Of a stretch of 64,000 nucleotides of DNA, positions 51,267 to 62,780 are shown piece by piece. Origin of the DNA: Cryptomeria japonica (lineage: Eukaryota; Streptophyta; Pinopsida; Cupressales; Cupressaceae). The DNA is taken from NCBI RefSeq assembly GCF_030272615.1, contig NC_081412.1, positions 101,803,796 to 101,867,795 on the forward strand. Direction: 5' to 3'. The notes beneath the pieces are model-generated. The model worked only from the letters and a program-made list of their open reading frames with translations, had not been told where the DNA came from and did no database searches. The translations under genes were made by a program, and so were the position numbers. Each line of letters opens with the position of its first letter. Within the stretch, counting starts at the first letter, position 1.

Positions 51267-52752
51267 TGTTGGCATTATGTAAACTGGTATGAGGACATGA
51301 TGACATTGTATGTTGTCATTGATGTCAATATGCTGAAGAAGAGAGAACCGGTATGTTACCAAGAACCAGTATATGTGAGAACTGGTATAACATTGTGAAC
51401 TGGTATATGTGCCAAAGTGAAGCAGTGTGTTTGTTCAAGACAAACCGACATGTGGTTATGGGAACCAGTACATGGAAGCTTTGTATGACTATCGGTTGGT
51501 AGTATCAACTTCAGGGTTTTCGGTTGAAGTACTTCAAGACTGTGTGACTCAACCAGTGACTTTATGTGATGAGTTAGAATTGTAACGAAGAATAGATCAT
51601 GTTGCCACATCATCTTTGTGTACGTGAAGGATCTTGCATGAAGCAGATTGTTCCTATCTACCTCGGGAATGTGCAAAGTTTGTAAACGGTGAAAACGCAT
51701 GATGGGTTATCAGCCACCATGAAAGCGGCAGAAAATGAATGATGGTGAACATCTTGAGATTGGTTCAAGACTGTTGCATATAATGCAATATGCTCAACGG
51801 TCGCGATTGAACCATTTGAATTGCTTAACCTAATAGGTTTAGGGTTTAGGGTTTATGCTACCGACCTATCTATTTCCTATAAGGTTGATGTTATGTTTCT
51901 TTCTAAGGTTGTTGGCAAAAGTTGTGTGTGTGTATCCAAGTGAAGGGATACGTGATTCTTGCCAGACCAGAGGAAAGAAGTGATACCTACAGAAGGTGAA
52001 GAGAAGCTAAACCAGATTTGCATTGGCATTGAGTGATGTTATCAAATCATTGTAATACCTGTTGATCTCTAACCACTTTAATAGTTGGAAAATCCCTTAA
52101 CATGGTAGCTTTAACCAGCTTACTGTAAATCCTTTAACAGGGTGACTCAAAACCATTGAGTTCTTGAAATCCTCTAACAAGGTAACATTTAACAGGGTTT
52201 AACCCTTAACTGGGTATTCTAGCCATCCCTTAACTAGGTGATCCCTAACAGGATTGGTTCCTAACAGAACCTATTATATCAGTCTTTAACCAGACAAGGC
52301 TCCTAACAGAGCAGACTTCTAAAGAGTTCAAAAATAGCTTGTGGGTATTCATCCCCACCGTGGTTTTACCTAGTTGGGTTTCCATGTGAAAAATATGTGT
52401 GTCATGTGTGGTGTTATTTATGTGATGGTTTAAGTGATTTGTGTCTAAAAGTAAATCATGTTGATCTAGCTGTTTATATATCTCTAATGATAGATTACTT
52501 GTTCATGCACTAGGGTGAAATGGAAATGAAGTATTAGATTGTATGAAAAGATAAGTGTTAACCGGTTTATGTTTGTCTCAGTTATTCTGGGTTTTGCTGG
52601 TTGTACTTTGTTTAAGATTGGTGTTATTGTTTGTCAGCCAAAACACAATGTCTGTTGACAAATCGGTTTAGGATTTGAAGCTTTTGTCTGTACTGATTCA
52701 CCCCCCCCTCTCAGTACCAGTTTGGTACTATCTATTCATCATTGTCTTATCA
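51267..52752 (+). repeat. E 5' LTR
   Basis: 1,486 bp. The first 250 bases hold many copies of an ACYRGTAT motif. The region 52075-52320 has about a dozen YTAACARGGT-like motifs. Then come GTGGTTTTACC..TTGGGTTTCC (52360-52383) and TGATTCACCCC..CTCTCAGT (52678-52706). It ends next to the primer site. Confidence 0.92.
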
Positions 52753-52754
52753 AT

Positions 52755-52766
52755 TGGTATCAGAGC
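52755..52766 (+). other. Primer-binding site of E
   Basis: TGGTATCAGAGC, perfect initiator-Met tRNA primer site, two bases after the LTR. Confidence 0.92.
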
Positions 52767-52792
52767 GTCCTCCAAGTCCTGTGTGTTATAAA

Positions 52793-54017
52793 GTTCAACA
52801 CAAATAATTTTAGTATATGGAAAGATAGAATGAAGATATACATCACAAGCATGGGTGCTCAACACTAGAGCTATGTTGAGAATGCTTATGTTTCCCCTAT
52901 CGGTACTCTCACTGATGACCAAAAGAGAGAGATGTAGGAGAATGGGCAAGTCATGGAAGCCCTAATTAGCAGTTTATCTGACATTGAGTTTATTGATATC
53001 CAAGATAAAGTAAATCCCAAAGAAGTATGGGATACTCTTGAAAATATCTATGGTGGTGATGAGCATGTAAAATAAGCTAAGGAAGAAATCCTTAGAGGGA
53101 AGTTTGAAGACATGTGAATGGTTGAAGGTGAGACCATTCAACAGTATGGAATAAGAATCAAAACTATTGTCGGAGATATCAAGAGTGCAGGTGGTAAGAT
53201 GGAAGATTCCACTGTGGTAAGCAAAGTTATGAGATCCTTATTATCGATCTATGCAATAAGAGTTGCCGCTTTTCAGGAGTTGAGATCAATAGACAAGACT
53301 AAGGTATCCCTAGACTCCATCTTTGCAAAGTTGATAGCCTATGAGCTAAATAGTTTTGATGGCAGTGTTCAAAAGACTGAATCAACTTTTAAAGCTTCCA
53401 CTATACCATCTAGAAAAGGAAAAGAAGCAAGTACCAGTGGTGAACCAAGATAGAACAGAGAAATGCATGATGAGGAGATTCTGATGGCATTTGAGGCTCT
53501 TCTTGCCAAGAAACTTCCTAAAGGAATCAGTAAATACAGAGGTAAGCTCCCTTTGAAATGCTTTTTTTGTAACCGGATAGGACATATTGCTGTAAACTGT
53601 CCTAATGGTGACAACAAGGACAAACCAAAAAGGTTCAAGAAATTCAAAGGAGGAAACTGGAGAATCTGTTTTGTGGTAGTTGATGAAGGTGTCAAAGATC
53701 AGGAGTCAGAAGATGAAGAAAATGAAGATATTGTGTTTGTTGCTGTCAAGGAAGATGTGTCAGACAAGAAGGCTATTGTCTCCTGCTTTGATAATTCCAA
53801 TGAGTGGATTATTGACAGTGGTTGTTCTCACCATATGACTGGTGACTGGAGCAAGTTTTTATCCTTTGAAGAGTATGATGGTGGTGTGGTTTGCTTTGGT
53901 AATGATGCACCATGTATGGTCAAAGGCAGAGGGTCCATCTCTCTGAATGGAAAGAGTAGTGTTGACAATGTGTATTGGGTTGATGGTCTCAGACACAACC
54001 TTCTGAGTGTTGCCTAG
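52793..54017 (+). pseudogene. Element E gag and protease
   Basis: Copia gag read in a single frame from about 52793 (FNTNNFSIWKDRM; no ATG is obvious upstream), through IYGGDEHVK and IKSAGGKMEDSTVVSKVM. It continues to an intact zinc knuckle CFFCNRIGHIAVNC (about 53560), an acidic linker and a protease with intact WIIDSGCSHHMTG (about 53812). Stops include TAG at 52935 and 53451, TGA at 53115 and TAG at 54015. Most fit a former CAG or CGA. Gag packages RNA and protease matures the particle; this copy is inactive. Confidence 0.88.
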
Positions 54018-55016
54018 CTGAATGATAGTGGTCTCACTCTAGAATTCAAGAATGGAGTGTGGAGAATCAAAGGAAAGAGTGGTTAATTGGTGGCCACCGA
54101 TATGTAGACCAAAGGTAACCTATTTCAGCTGAATGCAAATATATGTACATGTCTTATGGCTAAATTGGATGACAACTGGATATGGCATAGGAAACTCTGC
54201 CATGTAAACTTTGATAACATTGTGAAGGCCACTAAGATCAAGGTAGATAGAGGGTTGTCGGTGCTGAGAAAACCAGAAAATACCTTGTACAGAGAGTGTC
54301 AACTAGGGAAAATGTCTTCCTGAACCTTTGAAGGTAAACCTTTCACTGCTGACAATTTACTTGATCTTGTGCATATTGATATGTGTGGTCCTATGAAAAC
54401 TAGGAGTGTGTAGGGTGATAGGTACTTCATGATTCTCACTGATGAATGCTCAAGAATGATGTGGGTCACATTCTTGAAAGATAAGTCTGATGCTTTTGTA
54501 AAGTTTAAATCTTTCAGAGCATTAGTGGAGAAGGAAAGTGGTAAAAGGATCAAGTGCCTGAGAACTGATCAAGGAGGGGAATTCACTTCCGGTGAATTCA
54601 AGAAACACTGTGAAGAACATGGCATCAAGAGGTAGCTGTCTAACCCCCAGACTCCACAATAGAATGGACTAGCAGAGAGGAATAACCGGACTATGGTTGA
54701 AGCAGCAAGAACAATGCTGATTCAAGGAAAGGTTGCTCACACCTTTTGGAGAGAAGCAGTGAGCACTGCAGTCTACACAATGAACCGAGTATTGATCAAG
54801 AAAGGTAAGGATAAAAATCCTTATGAGTATTGGACCGATAAGACACCTATGGTTAGCTACTTTAGAGTGTTTGGTATCAAATGTTACATCAAGAGGAGTG
54901 AGCACCAGAGAAAATTTGATGTGAAATGTGATGAGGGAATATTCCTAGGGTATTCCACCAAGAGCAAAGCTCTGAAGTGTTTCAATAATAGGACTTAGAG
55001 AATTATGGAAAGCATC
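54018..55016 (+). pseudogene. Element E integrase
   Basis: Same frame as protease. Pre-integrase zinc domain at about 54180-54310 (IWHRKLCHVNFDN, then CQLGK). Catalytic core: Asp in ILTDECSRMMWV (about 54440), Asp in CLRTDQGGEF (about 54570), Glu in NGLAERNNRT (about 54680). The triad is intact, but stops fall at 54084, 54411, around 54633, at 54660 and at 54996. The domain ends with DEGIFLGYSTKSKA, a typical Copia integrase C-terminal motif. Confidence 0.88.
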
Positions 55017-56776
55017 AATGTAAGAGTCGATGAAACCTTTGAGAAAACTGAGGAAACCGGCAGCGAGAAAGTGGTAAATGAACCGGTTGTAACCTTCTAG
55101 GAACTGGTTGCCAGTCAACCAAGTACCAGTAATAGTGTTCCTATACCAATAGATGTAGATGTTGATACTGATGGAGATGAGGATGAAGAAGAAAAGAAAG
55201 AGGAATCTGTTAAGACCATTCCTCAGTATGTCAAGCTAAATCATGATCCTAAGCAGATCATAGGAGATAAGGATGCAGGAATCCTTACAAGAAGAAAGGT
55301 CAGAGAAAACTCATGTATGATCTCTGAATTTGAGCCTAAATCATTCAAAGAGGCACATAAAGATGAAGATTGGATCAAGGCAATGGAAGAGGAACTTGAC
55401 CAGATAAAGAGAAATGGTACATGGTCTTTGGTAGCCAAATCGATGCATAAAAATGTCATAGGTACCAAATGGGTTTTCAGAAATAAGCTGAATGAGGATG
55501 GCACAGTGATTAGAAACAAATCCAGGCTGGTGTGTAAAGGATATGCCCAAGAAGAAGGAGAAGACTATGGAGAAACCTTTGCTCCTATAGCCAGATTGGA
55601 AGGAGGTCGTATGCTTCTTATATATGCAACTTTTAAAGGATTAAAAGTATATCAAATGGATGTAAAATCCGCATTCCTAAATGGTGTACTTGAAGAGGAG
55701 GTGTATATAGAGAAACCAGATGGGTTTGCCCTATCTGAAGATAGTGACATGGTGTGTAGGCTACATAAAGCCTTATATGGTCTAAAGCGGGCACCTAGAG
55801 CATGGTATGAACGCCTACACTCCCATCTTGTGAAGATTGGATTTGAGAGAACAAGTGAAGACAAAAATATCTACTTGAAATCTGAAGGAGATCAGATCCT
55901 GATCTATGAGGTATTTGTTGATGACATTATCTTTGGTGGAGATGACAAGATGAGTCATGAGTTTGCAGATGAGATGAAGAAAGAGTTTGAGATGTCACTC
56001 ATAGGGGAGATTAAGTTCTTCATTGGATTGTAGATTCATCAGATGAAAGATGCAATCTTTATCACTCAGTCCAAGTATGTCAAAGAGGTGTTGAAGACCT
56101 TTAGCATGGAAGATAGCAAACCGGTTGGTACACCGATGGTGACCGATTGTAAACTATCCAAAGAAGATGACTTAGCATTGGTTAGTGAGAAGGAATACCG
56201 ATCAATGATTGATAAGTTGCATTATATAGTGCATAATAGACCAAATATTGCACATGTAGTTGGCATTACTGCAAGGTTCCATAAAAGTCCAAGAGAATCC
56301 CACTTGGTTGCAGTCAAGCAAAATATTAGGTATCTGAAGGGAACTATTGATTATGGATTGTCGTATCCATATAACAAGGATTTCAACTTGAAAATATTCA
56401 CAGATGTTGATTAGGCAGGTAATGTGGATGACCAGAAGCAGAGGATGTTGCAGCTTTCATGAACTGCACTCAAACAATTTATATGAAGCATGTATTAGAT
56501 GGCTTCAAAGTTCCTGTATCTGAATCGGTAAGTATATTTTGTGACAATACTAGTGCAATTAACATCTCCAAGAATCCATTTTTACATTCTAGAACCAAGC
56601 ACTTTGAGCTTAAGTATCATTTCTTGAGGGAAAAGGTTCAGAACAAAGAGATTGCACTGGAACATGTTTCCAGTAAGGAGCAGTTAGCAGACATATTCAC
56701 CAAGCCTCTCCCAAAGGCTACATTTGTGTACTTAAGAGGTGAATTAGGGGTGCTACCACTTCAGGAGGTAAACTAA
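55017..56776 (+). pseudogene. Element E reverse transcriptase and deleted RNase H
   Basis: After an acidic linker the Copia reverse transcriptase is open from 55317 to 56033: IGTKWVFRNKLNEDG, MDVKSAFLNGVLEEEVY, KALYGLKRAPRAWYE. Its active site reads VFVDDIIFGG (about 55912), Phe in place of the usual Tyr. RNase H begins with FTDVD at about 56400, then TAG in place of Trp. A deletion of roughly 100 bases and a frame change follow near 56415-56460, and the C-terminal part resumes (CDNTSAINISKNP, HVSSKEQLADIFTKPLP) to the stop at 56774. The catalytic centre between is lost. Confidence 0.88.
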
Positions 56777-57008
56777 AGGTATATACTCCACATCAGTCAA
56801 GTATTGCATAGTCAAATTTTTTTTAGGATTGATGGGTTGAAGGATGCTACTCCTCAGGGGGGGCAGCATAATGGAATAGGGAAGCTTGTGCCTCCACTTT
56901 GGCATTGTTGTCAAAGGGGGAGAAGAAGAGAAGCAGAGAAGATATTTGAAGAAATTGGGGGAGAAGATGTGAAGCGGAGAGATATCATTGTATATTGCCA
57001 TCAATGCC
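56777..57008 (+). other. Untranslated stretch of E before the polypurine tract
   Basis: Short purine-rich 3' region with GGGGGAGAAG repeats and no gene. Confidence 0.75.
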
Positions 57009-57020
57009 AAAGGGGGAGAT
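57009..57020 (+). other. Polypurine tract of E
   Basis: AAAGGGGGAGAT directly before the 3' LTR start TGTTGGCATT. Confidence 0.88.
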
Positions 57021-58519
57021 TGTTGGCATTATGTGAACCAGTATGAGGACATGATGACATTGTATGTTGTCATTGATGTCAATATGCTGAAGAAGAGAGA
57101 ACTAGTATGTTACCAAGAATCGGTATATGTGAGAACTGGTATAACATTGTGAACTAGTATATGTGCCAAAGTGAAGTGGAGTGTTTGCTCAAGGTGAACT
57201 GGCATGTGGCTATGGGAACTGGTACATGGAAGCTTTGTATGACTACCAGTTGGTAGTCTCAACTTCAGGGTTTCCAGTTGAAGTACTTCAAGCCTATGTG
57301 ACTCAACCGGTGACTTTGTGTGATGAGTTAGCATTGTAATGAAGAATAGATCGTATTGGCATGTCAGCCTTGTGTGCGTGAAGGATCTTGTATGAAGGAG
57401 ATTGTTTCTATCTACCTCGAGAATGTGCGAAGTCTATAAATAGTGAAAATGTGAGATGGGTTATCAGCCACCATGAAAGTGGCAGGAAACAAATGATGGA
57501 GAATGTATTGAGATTGGTTGAAGACTGTTGCATTTAATGCAATATCCTCACCAGTCAGGATTGAACCATTTGAATTTCTTAACCTAACAAGTTTAGGGTT
57601 TAGGGTTTATGCTACCGACCTATTTGTTTCCTATAAGGTCGATGTTGTGTTTCTTTCTGAGGTTGTTGGCAAAAGTTGTGTGTGTGTATCCAAGTGAAGG
57701 GATACATGATTCTTGCCAGACTAGAGGAGAGAAGTGATACCTGCAGAGTGTAAGTGCAGAAGGTGAAGAGGAGCTAAAGCAGATCTGCATTGGCATTGAG
57801 TGTTGTTACCAGATCATTGTAATACTTGTTGATCTCTAACCACTTCAACACTTGGAAAATCCCTTAATAGGGTAGCTTTAACCAGATTACTATAAATCCT
57901 TTAACAGGGTGACTCAAAACCATTGAGTTCTTGAAATCCTCTAACAAGGTAACCATTAACAGGGTTTAACCCTTAACCGGGTATTCTAGCCATCCCTTAA
58001 CTGGGTGATCCCTAATAGGATCGGTTCCTAACAGAACCTATTGTATCAGTCTTTAACCGAACAAGGCTCCTAATAGAGTGGACTTCTAAAGAGTTCAAAA
58101 ATAGCTTGTGGGTATTCATCCCCACCGTGGTTTTTCCCAATTGGGTTTCCATGTGAAAAATCTGTGTGTCATGTGTGGTGATATTCATGTGATGGTTTAA
58201 GTGATTTGTGTCTAAATGTAAATCATGTTGATCTAGCTGTTTATATATCTCTGATGATAGATTACCTGTTCATGCACTAGGGTGAAATGGAAATGAAGTA
58301 TTAGATTGTATGAAAAGATAAGTGTTAACCAGTTTATGCTTGTCTGAGTTATTTTGGGTTTTGCCAATTGTTCTCTGTTTAATATCGGTGTTACTGTTTG
58401 TCAACCAAAGCACAGTGTCTACTGACAAACTGATTTAGAATTTGAAGCTTTTGTCTTTACTGATTCACCCCCCCCTCTCAGTACCGGTTTGGTACTATCC
58501 ATTCATCATTGACTTATCA
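57021..58519 (+). repeat. E 3' LTR
   Basis: 1,499 bp, collinear with 51267-52752, with the same motif blocks at 58118-58141 and 58460-58490. It ends CTTATCA; G's gag resumes at 58520. Confidence 0.92.
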
Positions 58520-59136
58520 GTTGCTACTTGGAAGAAGATGATGTCTTTGGTGAAGGAAGTATATGTTCCACTGGACTATAATGTCCAATTTCACAAGAGG
58601 AGACATAACTTGAAGCAGAAGGAGATGGATGTGAGTTCCAACACAAAGGAATTCATAAAGTTGTGTGTGAAGACCAAGGTAAAAGAGAGGGAGGATGAAA
58701 AAGTGGTGAGATACCTCAATGGACTAAGATTTTCCACCAAGAAGATTTGAATCTCCACACCCTCAAGATAGTCTAAAAATGTTTTCAGTTGGCACTTAAG
58801 GTGGAGGAGAAGCTAAAGAGAAAGGGGGAGAAAAATAGCAAAGGCAAAGGGAGACAACAAAGAGGGGGAAGAGGCACTTTTAGAGGTAGAGGAAATGGTT
58901 TTGGATACCAAAGTGAGTCTAGTCAAGAAGGCACTAGAGGAGAGAGCAGTTACAACCAAGCAGGAGGATACAATCAAAGAGGGAACTTTAGGGTCAGAAG
59001 ACCAGCCTCTAGAGGAAGATCCCAAGGTAGAGGACCTCCTAAGTGTTACAAATACAACCAAGAGGGGAACATGGCCAATAGGTGTTCAGAGAAGGCTACA
59101 AGCTCCATGGGAGAAAGGAGGAACAACTTGGTGTAG
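58520..59136 (+). pseudogene. Element G gag, C-terminal part
   Basis: Resumes the gag frame with VATWKKMMSLVKEVYVP and runs to 58750. A frame change follows before a Gly/Arg/Gln-rich region (58800-59030) typical of RNA-binding gag tails. The zinc knuckle is broken: CYKYNQEGNMANRC has Tyr for the second Cys and Asn for the His. Confidence 0.86.
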
Positions 59137-59800
59137 GAACCTGATTGTGAAAGTGTGGCAAGTGCAAACACTTATCAAAGTGTCAATGCCCCTGATAGCT
59201 ATGACTACCCTGAAAGAGGAGAGGCTCTGATGATGAGGAGAGTAGTGACCACCATGAAGGTACCTGATAAGGAGCCACCACAAAGAAAGTCTCTTTTCAA
59301 GACTTCCTGCAGGGCAGGAGGAAAGGTGTGCAAGGTCTTGATAGACTCCGAGTCTACTGAAATATTTTGTGTTACTTTAAATGGTAGAGAAGCTTAAGTT
59401 GACAAGGTTGCCACATCATTACCCCTACAAGGTCTCATGACTCACCCAAGGTCAACAAGTAGTGGTAGAAGAGAAGGCTTGGGTAGAGTTTCAGATTGGA
59501 TCATACAAGGACACACTGCTATTTGATATAGCCAAGATGGATGCATGTCATCTCCTATTTGGGAGACCCTGGCAGTTTGATTTGAAGGCTTATCATGGTG
59601 GGGTTAGAAACACCTATTCAATCACCAAGGATGGTAAGGTGATAGAACTTTTACCCCTGATGGAGAATGAGATAGAACAGAAGGGACAGGATTCCAAACT
59701 GTTGTTGGTAGAAGGAAATCAGTTCATGAAGGAGATTGCAGAGAAGGATGCACTTTTCTATGCCCTCATTCCCAAGTCCAAGGTGACAAAGAAGGAGTAG
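59137..59800 (+). pseudogene. Element G protease
   Basis: The protease motif reads VLIDSESTEIF (about 59335), so the catalytic Gly of Asp-Ser-Gly is Glu. A frame change near 59400-59460 leads to the protease C-terminal half and linker (59462-59800: LLFGRPWQFD, GKVIELLPL). TAG at 59798 interrupts the frame that continues into reverse transcriptase. Confidence 0.82.
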
Positions 59801-60716
59801 TTTGTAGAGAGGAGAGAAGAAGCACAGAGGTGCATAGACCCTGGAGTCAAACAGTTACTTGACAAGTACAAAGGCATCATCTCAAATGGAATGCCAAGAT
59901 CCCTACCACCAGTGAGAGACATAAGTCATTTCATAGATCTGATTCCTAGATCTACCCTACCAAATAAAGTAGCATACAAGCTTATCTTGGACCAAAATGC
60001 AGAGATGGCAAGACAAATTGAGGAGTTGCTAGAATCAGGGATAATTGGCAAAAGTCTAAGCCCATGTGCAATACCTGTTGTCCTTGGACCCAAGAAAGAA
60101 GGAACTTGGAGGCTATGCACAGTCTCAAGGGCCATCAACAAGATAACTATAAGGTATAGGTTTCCAATCCCTAAGATAAAGGATTTACTTGATTGCTTGG
60201 GGAGTGCAAAACATTTCACCAAAATGGATCTAAAAAGCAGATACCATCAGATTAGAATAAGGCTAGGGGATGAATGGAAAATAGCTTTGAAAACCAATGA
60301 GGGGTTATATGAGTGGAAAGTCATGCCATTTGGGTTGTCCAATTCCCCTAGTACCTTCATGAGGTTGATGAATGAGGTCTTGGTGGAGTTCATAGACAAA
60401 TTTGTAGTAGTATACCTTGATGATATCTTGATCTTTAGCCACTCAAGCGAAGAACACCTCAAATATGTAGATATGGTCCTCAAAAGGTTAGATGAAGAGC
60501 AACTAATGATAAATTTGGATGTGTTTATTCATGTAGGAGGAGATCATTTACTTGGGCTTTGTAATCTCACAAGGTGAGTTGAAAATGGACCAGGAGAAGG
60601 TAAGTGCTATACTGTCTTGGCCAAAACCTAAAACCATGAATGATGTCTAGAGATTCCATGGCTTAGCAACTTTTTATAGGAAGTTTATAAGGGGTTTTAG
60701 TCATGTTTGTGTACCA
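59801..60716 (+). pseudogene. Element G reverse transcriptase
   Basis: Ty3-Gypsy reverse transcriptase: DLIPRSTLPNKVAYK, SPCAIPVVLGPKKEG, RLCTVSRAINKIT (the usual VDSR is damaged), FTKMDLKSRYHQIRI, MPFGLSNSPSTFMRLMNEV, and active site VVVYLDDILIFS (about 60408). A frameshift near 60525 moves the thumb region to another frame (YLGFVISQGELKMDQEK). A TAG lies near 60648. The motif style fits chromovirus-type Gypsy elements, but integrase and any chromodomain are outside the window. Confidence 0.87.
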
Positions 60717-61208
60717 ATGCTTGACACCATAAAAGGAGGACAAAAGTGCAGGTTCAGTTGGACCAAGGAGGTAGATGACTCATTTGATACCTTGAAGAAT
60801 AAAGTTACAGAACAACTAGTCCTTGCCCTACCAGAATTTAACAATATATTTCAAGTAGAATGTGATGCAAGCCACATAGCTATTGGGGCAGTACTCAGTC
60901 AGGAGGGAAGGCCAATTGGATTTTTTAGTGAAAAACTAAATGATGGCAAGAGGAGATACTCATCCTATGATTTAGAGATTTATTCTTTAGTCTAGTCATT
61001 GAAGAAGTGGATGCATTATTTATTGCCAAAGGAGTTCATAGTTTTCACTGATAACCAAGCTCTAAGTTTCATAAACAGTCAAGAGAAGTTAAACTACGGG
61101 CACATGAAGTGGGTAGAGACCCTACAAGCCTTCACCATCAACCTCAAGCACAAAAAGGGGGTCAAGAACAAAGTTGCAGATGCCTTGAGCAGGAGGGTCT
61201 TAACCATC
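60717..61208 (+). pseudogene. Element G RNase H, interrupted at its end
   Basis: Gypsy RNase H: FQVECDASHIAIGAVLSQ (first Asp), RRYSSYDLEIYSLV (Glu; then TAG at 60993), FIVFTDNQALSFI (Asp), KNKVADALSRR (C-terminal Asp). Catalytic residues look intact. The coding sequence is cut at 61208 by element H directly after the last motif. Confidence 0.88.
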
Positions 61209-61718
61209 TGTTGGATTTTGCCAAGATCAAGAGCTCAATGAAATGTACAAAATAGAGACATAATATGGGACAAGAATAAACTGTATTCTCATCAATAGAA
61301 ATGATCAACAATAATCAACTGGATTCAATAGTTGTTCAAAAATAGTTACATACAATGAATAGAGGCTTGCTTATATAGGCAAGGCCATATGGATGTATGA
61401 GCACACAAATATGACATGTGGCTCAATGAGAAACAAGGGTAGGTAGGAAATAGGTGTGGGTAGGTAGGAGAAATAATATAATATTCCACATGAGGTGGAT
61501 CACCCACAGAAGGTGGAATTTTCACTCCACAATAAGTGGATATGATAGTGTAATAACAAGATCAACACCATAAAAGGTGGAATTTCTCCTACACACACTA
61601 TCCCAATGTGGCACAAACACCCAAGTGTCTCATATCCAAACTACTATGAAATGCATTATCCTAAGTAAACTTAAGTAAGTGTAATAATATCCATGATGAA
61701 TAATTATTTACACCAACA
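61209..61718 (-). repeat. H 3' LTR
   Basis: 510 bp, TGTTGGTGTAAAT...GGCAAAATCCAACA on the minus strand, with 7-bp inverted ends TGTTGG(A/T)...CCAACA. Boundaries come from the break in G's RNase H and from the adjoining polypurine tract; the second LTR is outside the window. Confidence 0.82.
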
Positions 61719-61730
61719 CCCCCCCTTAAG
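61719..61730 (-). other. Polypurine tract of H
   Basis: On the minus strand CTTAAGGGGGGG directly before the LTR start. Confidence 0.85.
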
Positions 61731-61925
61731 TGCAACTTAGGGGAATGCACTTAAGTCTACAATGCAACTAAGTAATGCAAGATGGGTCCCGGTGACGAGG
61801 CCATGTTAGGTAGCCATGCACAAATGCAAATGCATGCAAACCAATGCAATGAAATCTCTCACAAAGTGGGGAAAGAGAGAAAAAACCCAATGGGAAAAAA
61901 CCCTCCCCCAAAAGAGAGATGAAAA

Positions 61926-62780
61926 CTATACAAGAGAACTCTCATAGAAGAATGTGAGGAACAAAACCCCATGTGAGGAAAAAGACCCCCCATATGAGAG
62001 AAGAAGTGAAGTCAAATTGTGACCCCCCCTCAATGGAGAATCTGCACCAATGATAGAAGCTCGATGTGTGAAGAAACTGCTCCACAAACGTTGAACAACA
62101 TTCCTCCCCTTAGGAAGAAACAAAACCAAAGGTGTATCCATGAAGTCTCCCCAATCATGAAGGGAAGATGTATGAAGAAAACTCATGGTGAAAGGAATCT
62201 CTGAAAACTGCTCAAGTGTCCCCATGTCGATGTTGAAAGATACCCCCTCCAAAGGTGGTAAATTGTGCCACACTGCTGAAAAAGGCACTTCAAGATCTAG
62301 TGGAGATGGATGTAGAACATGTCCCGAAGACTCATATGTCTCCTCAAAACATAAAGAGACCTCCTCCAACTACTGTACATAAGTATCCACAATCATGTCA
62401 ACCTCGAAAGAATGATCATGTAGAGAATGAACAAGAGGGTCAGAGTGTTCCCTCGCAACAATTGAAGAAGGATCATCTTCATCAAAGAGAAGATGAATGT
62501 CATCAATGATGTCTCCCAAATCTACAATGTAGGATTCCACAAACAAACTTGTAATGTCTGTCAAGTAATCATCCCATGAATCTGAAGCTGGAAGACAATG
62601 AATATCCTACTGCACTGAATCACATGAAGGCAAAACTGTCGCACTATCTACATCATCAGGTGCAATAGGTGATGTGATATCAATATGAGGGGATGAAATA
62701 CAAGACTCAAGAATGGGGTCACATGTGAGAATCCCCATGTTCAAGTGTCCAAAGTTCTCCTCAAAATTTGAACTATCACA
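61926..62780 (-). pseudogene. Element H acidic C-terminal region, unknown
   Basis: Continues the gag-protease frame for about 285 codons, with stops near 62778, 62610 and 62370. The first part contains ENFGHLNMGIL, perhaps a remnant of the Copia pre-integrase motif (HxRxGHLN). Then follow Asp/Ser-rich stretches (YIVDLGDIIDDIHLLFDEDD) and a segment that resembles no domain I know (WHNLPPLEGVSF, DWGDFMDTPLVLFLPKGRN). Codon structure persists despite decay, so it was probably translated as part of the polyprotein. Function unknown. Confidence 0.6.

Larger units (their letters stand above)
51267..58519 (+). mobile_element. Element E, complete Copia retrotransposon inside G's gag
   Basis: 7,253 bp, TGTTGGCATT...CTTATCA. 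Flanks are GTTGT (51262-51266) and GTTGC (58520-58524), a 5-bp target duplication with one change; the reading frame of G shows that GTTGC is the original. The LTRs differ by roughly one base in eleven over the first 200 bases, nearly all transitions, so E is old. Gag and pol share one frame with about 16 stops, and the RNase H has a deletion. Not autonomous now. Confidence 0.92.
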
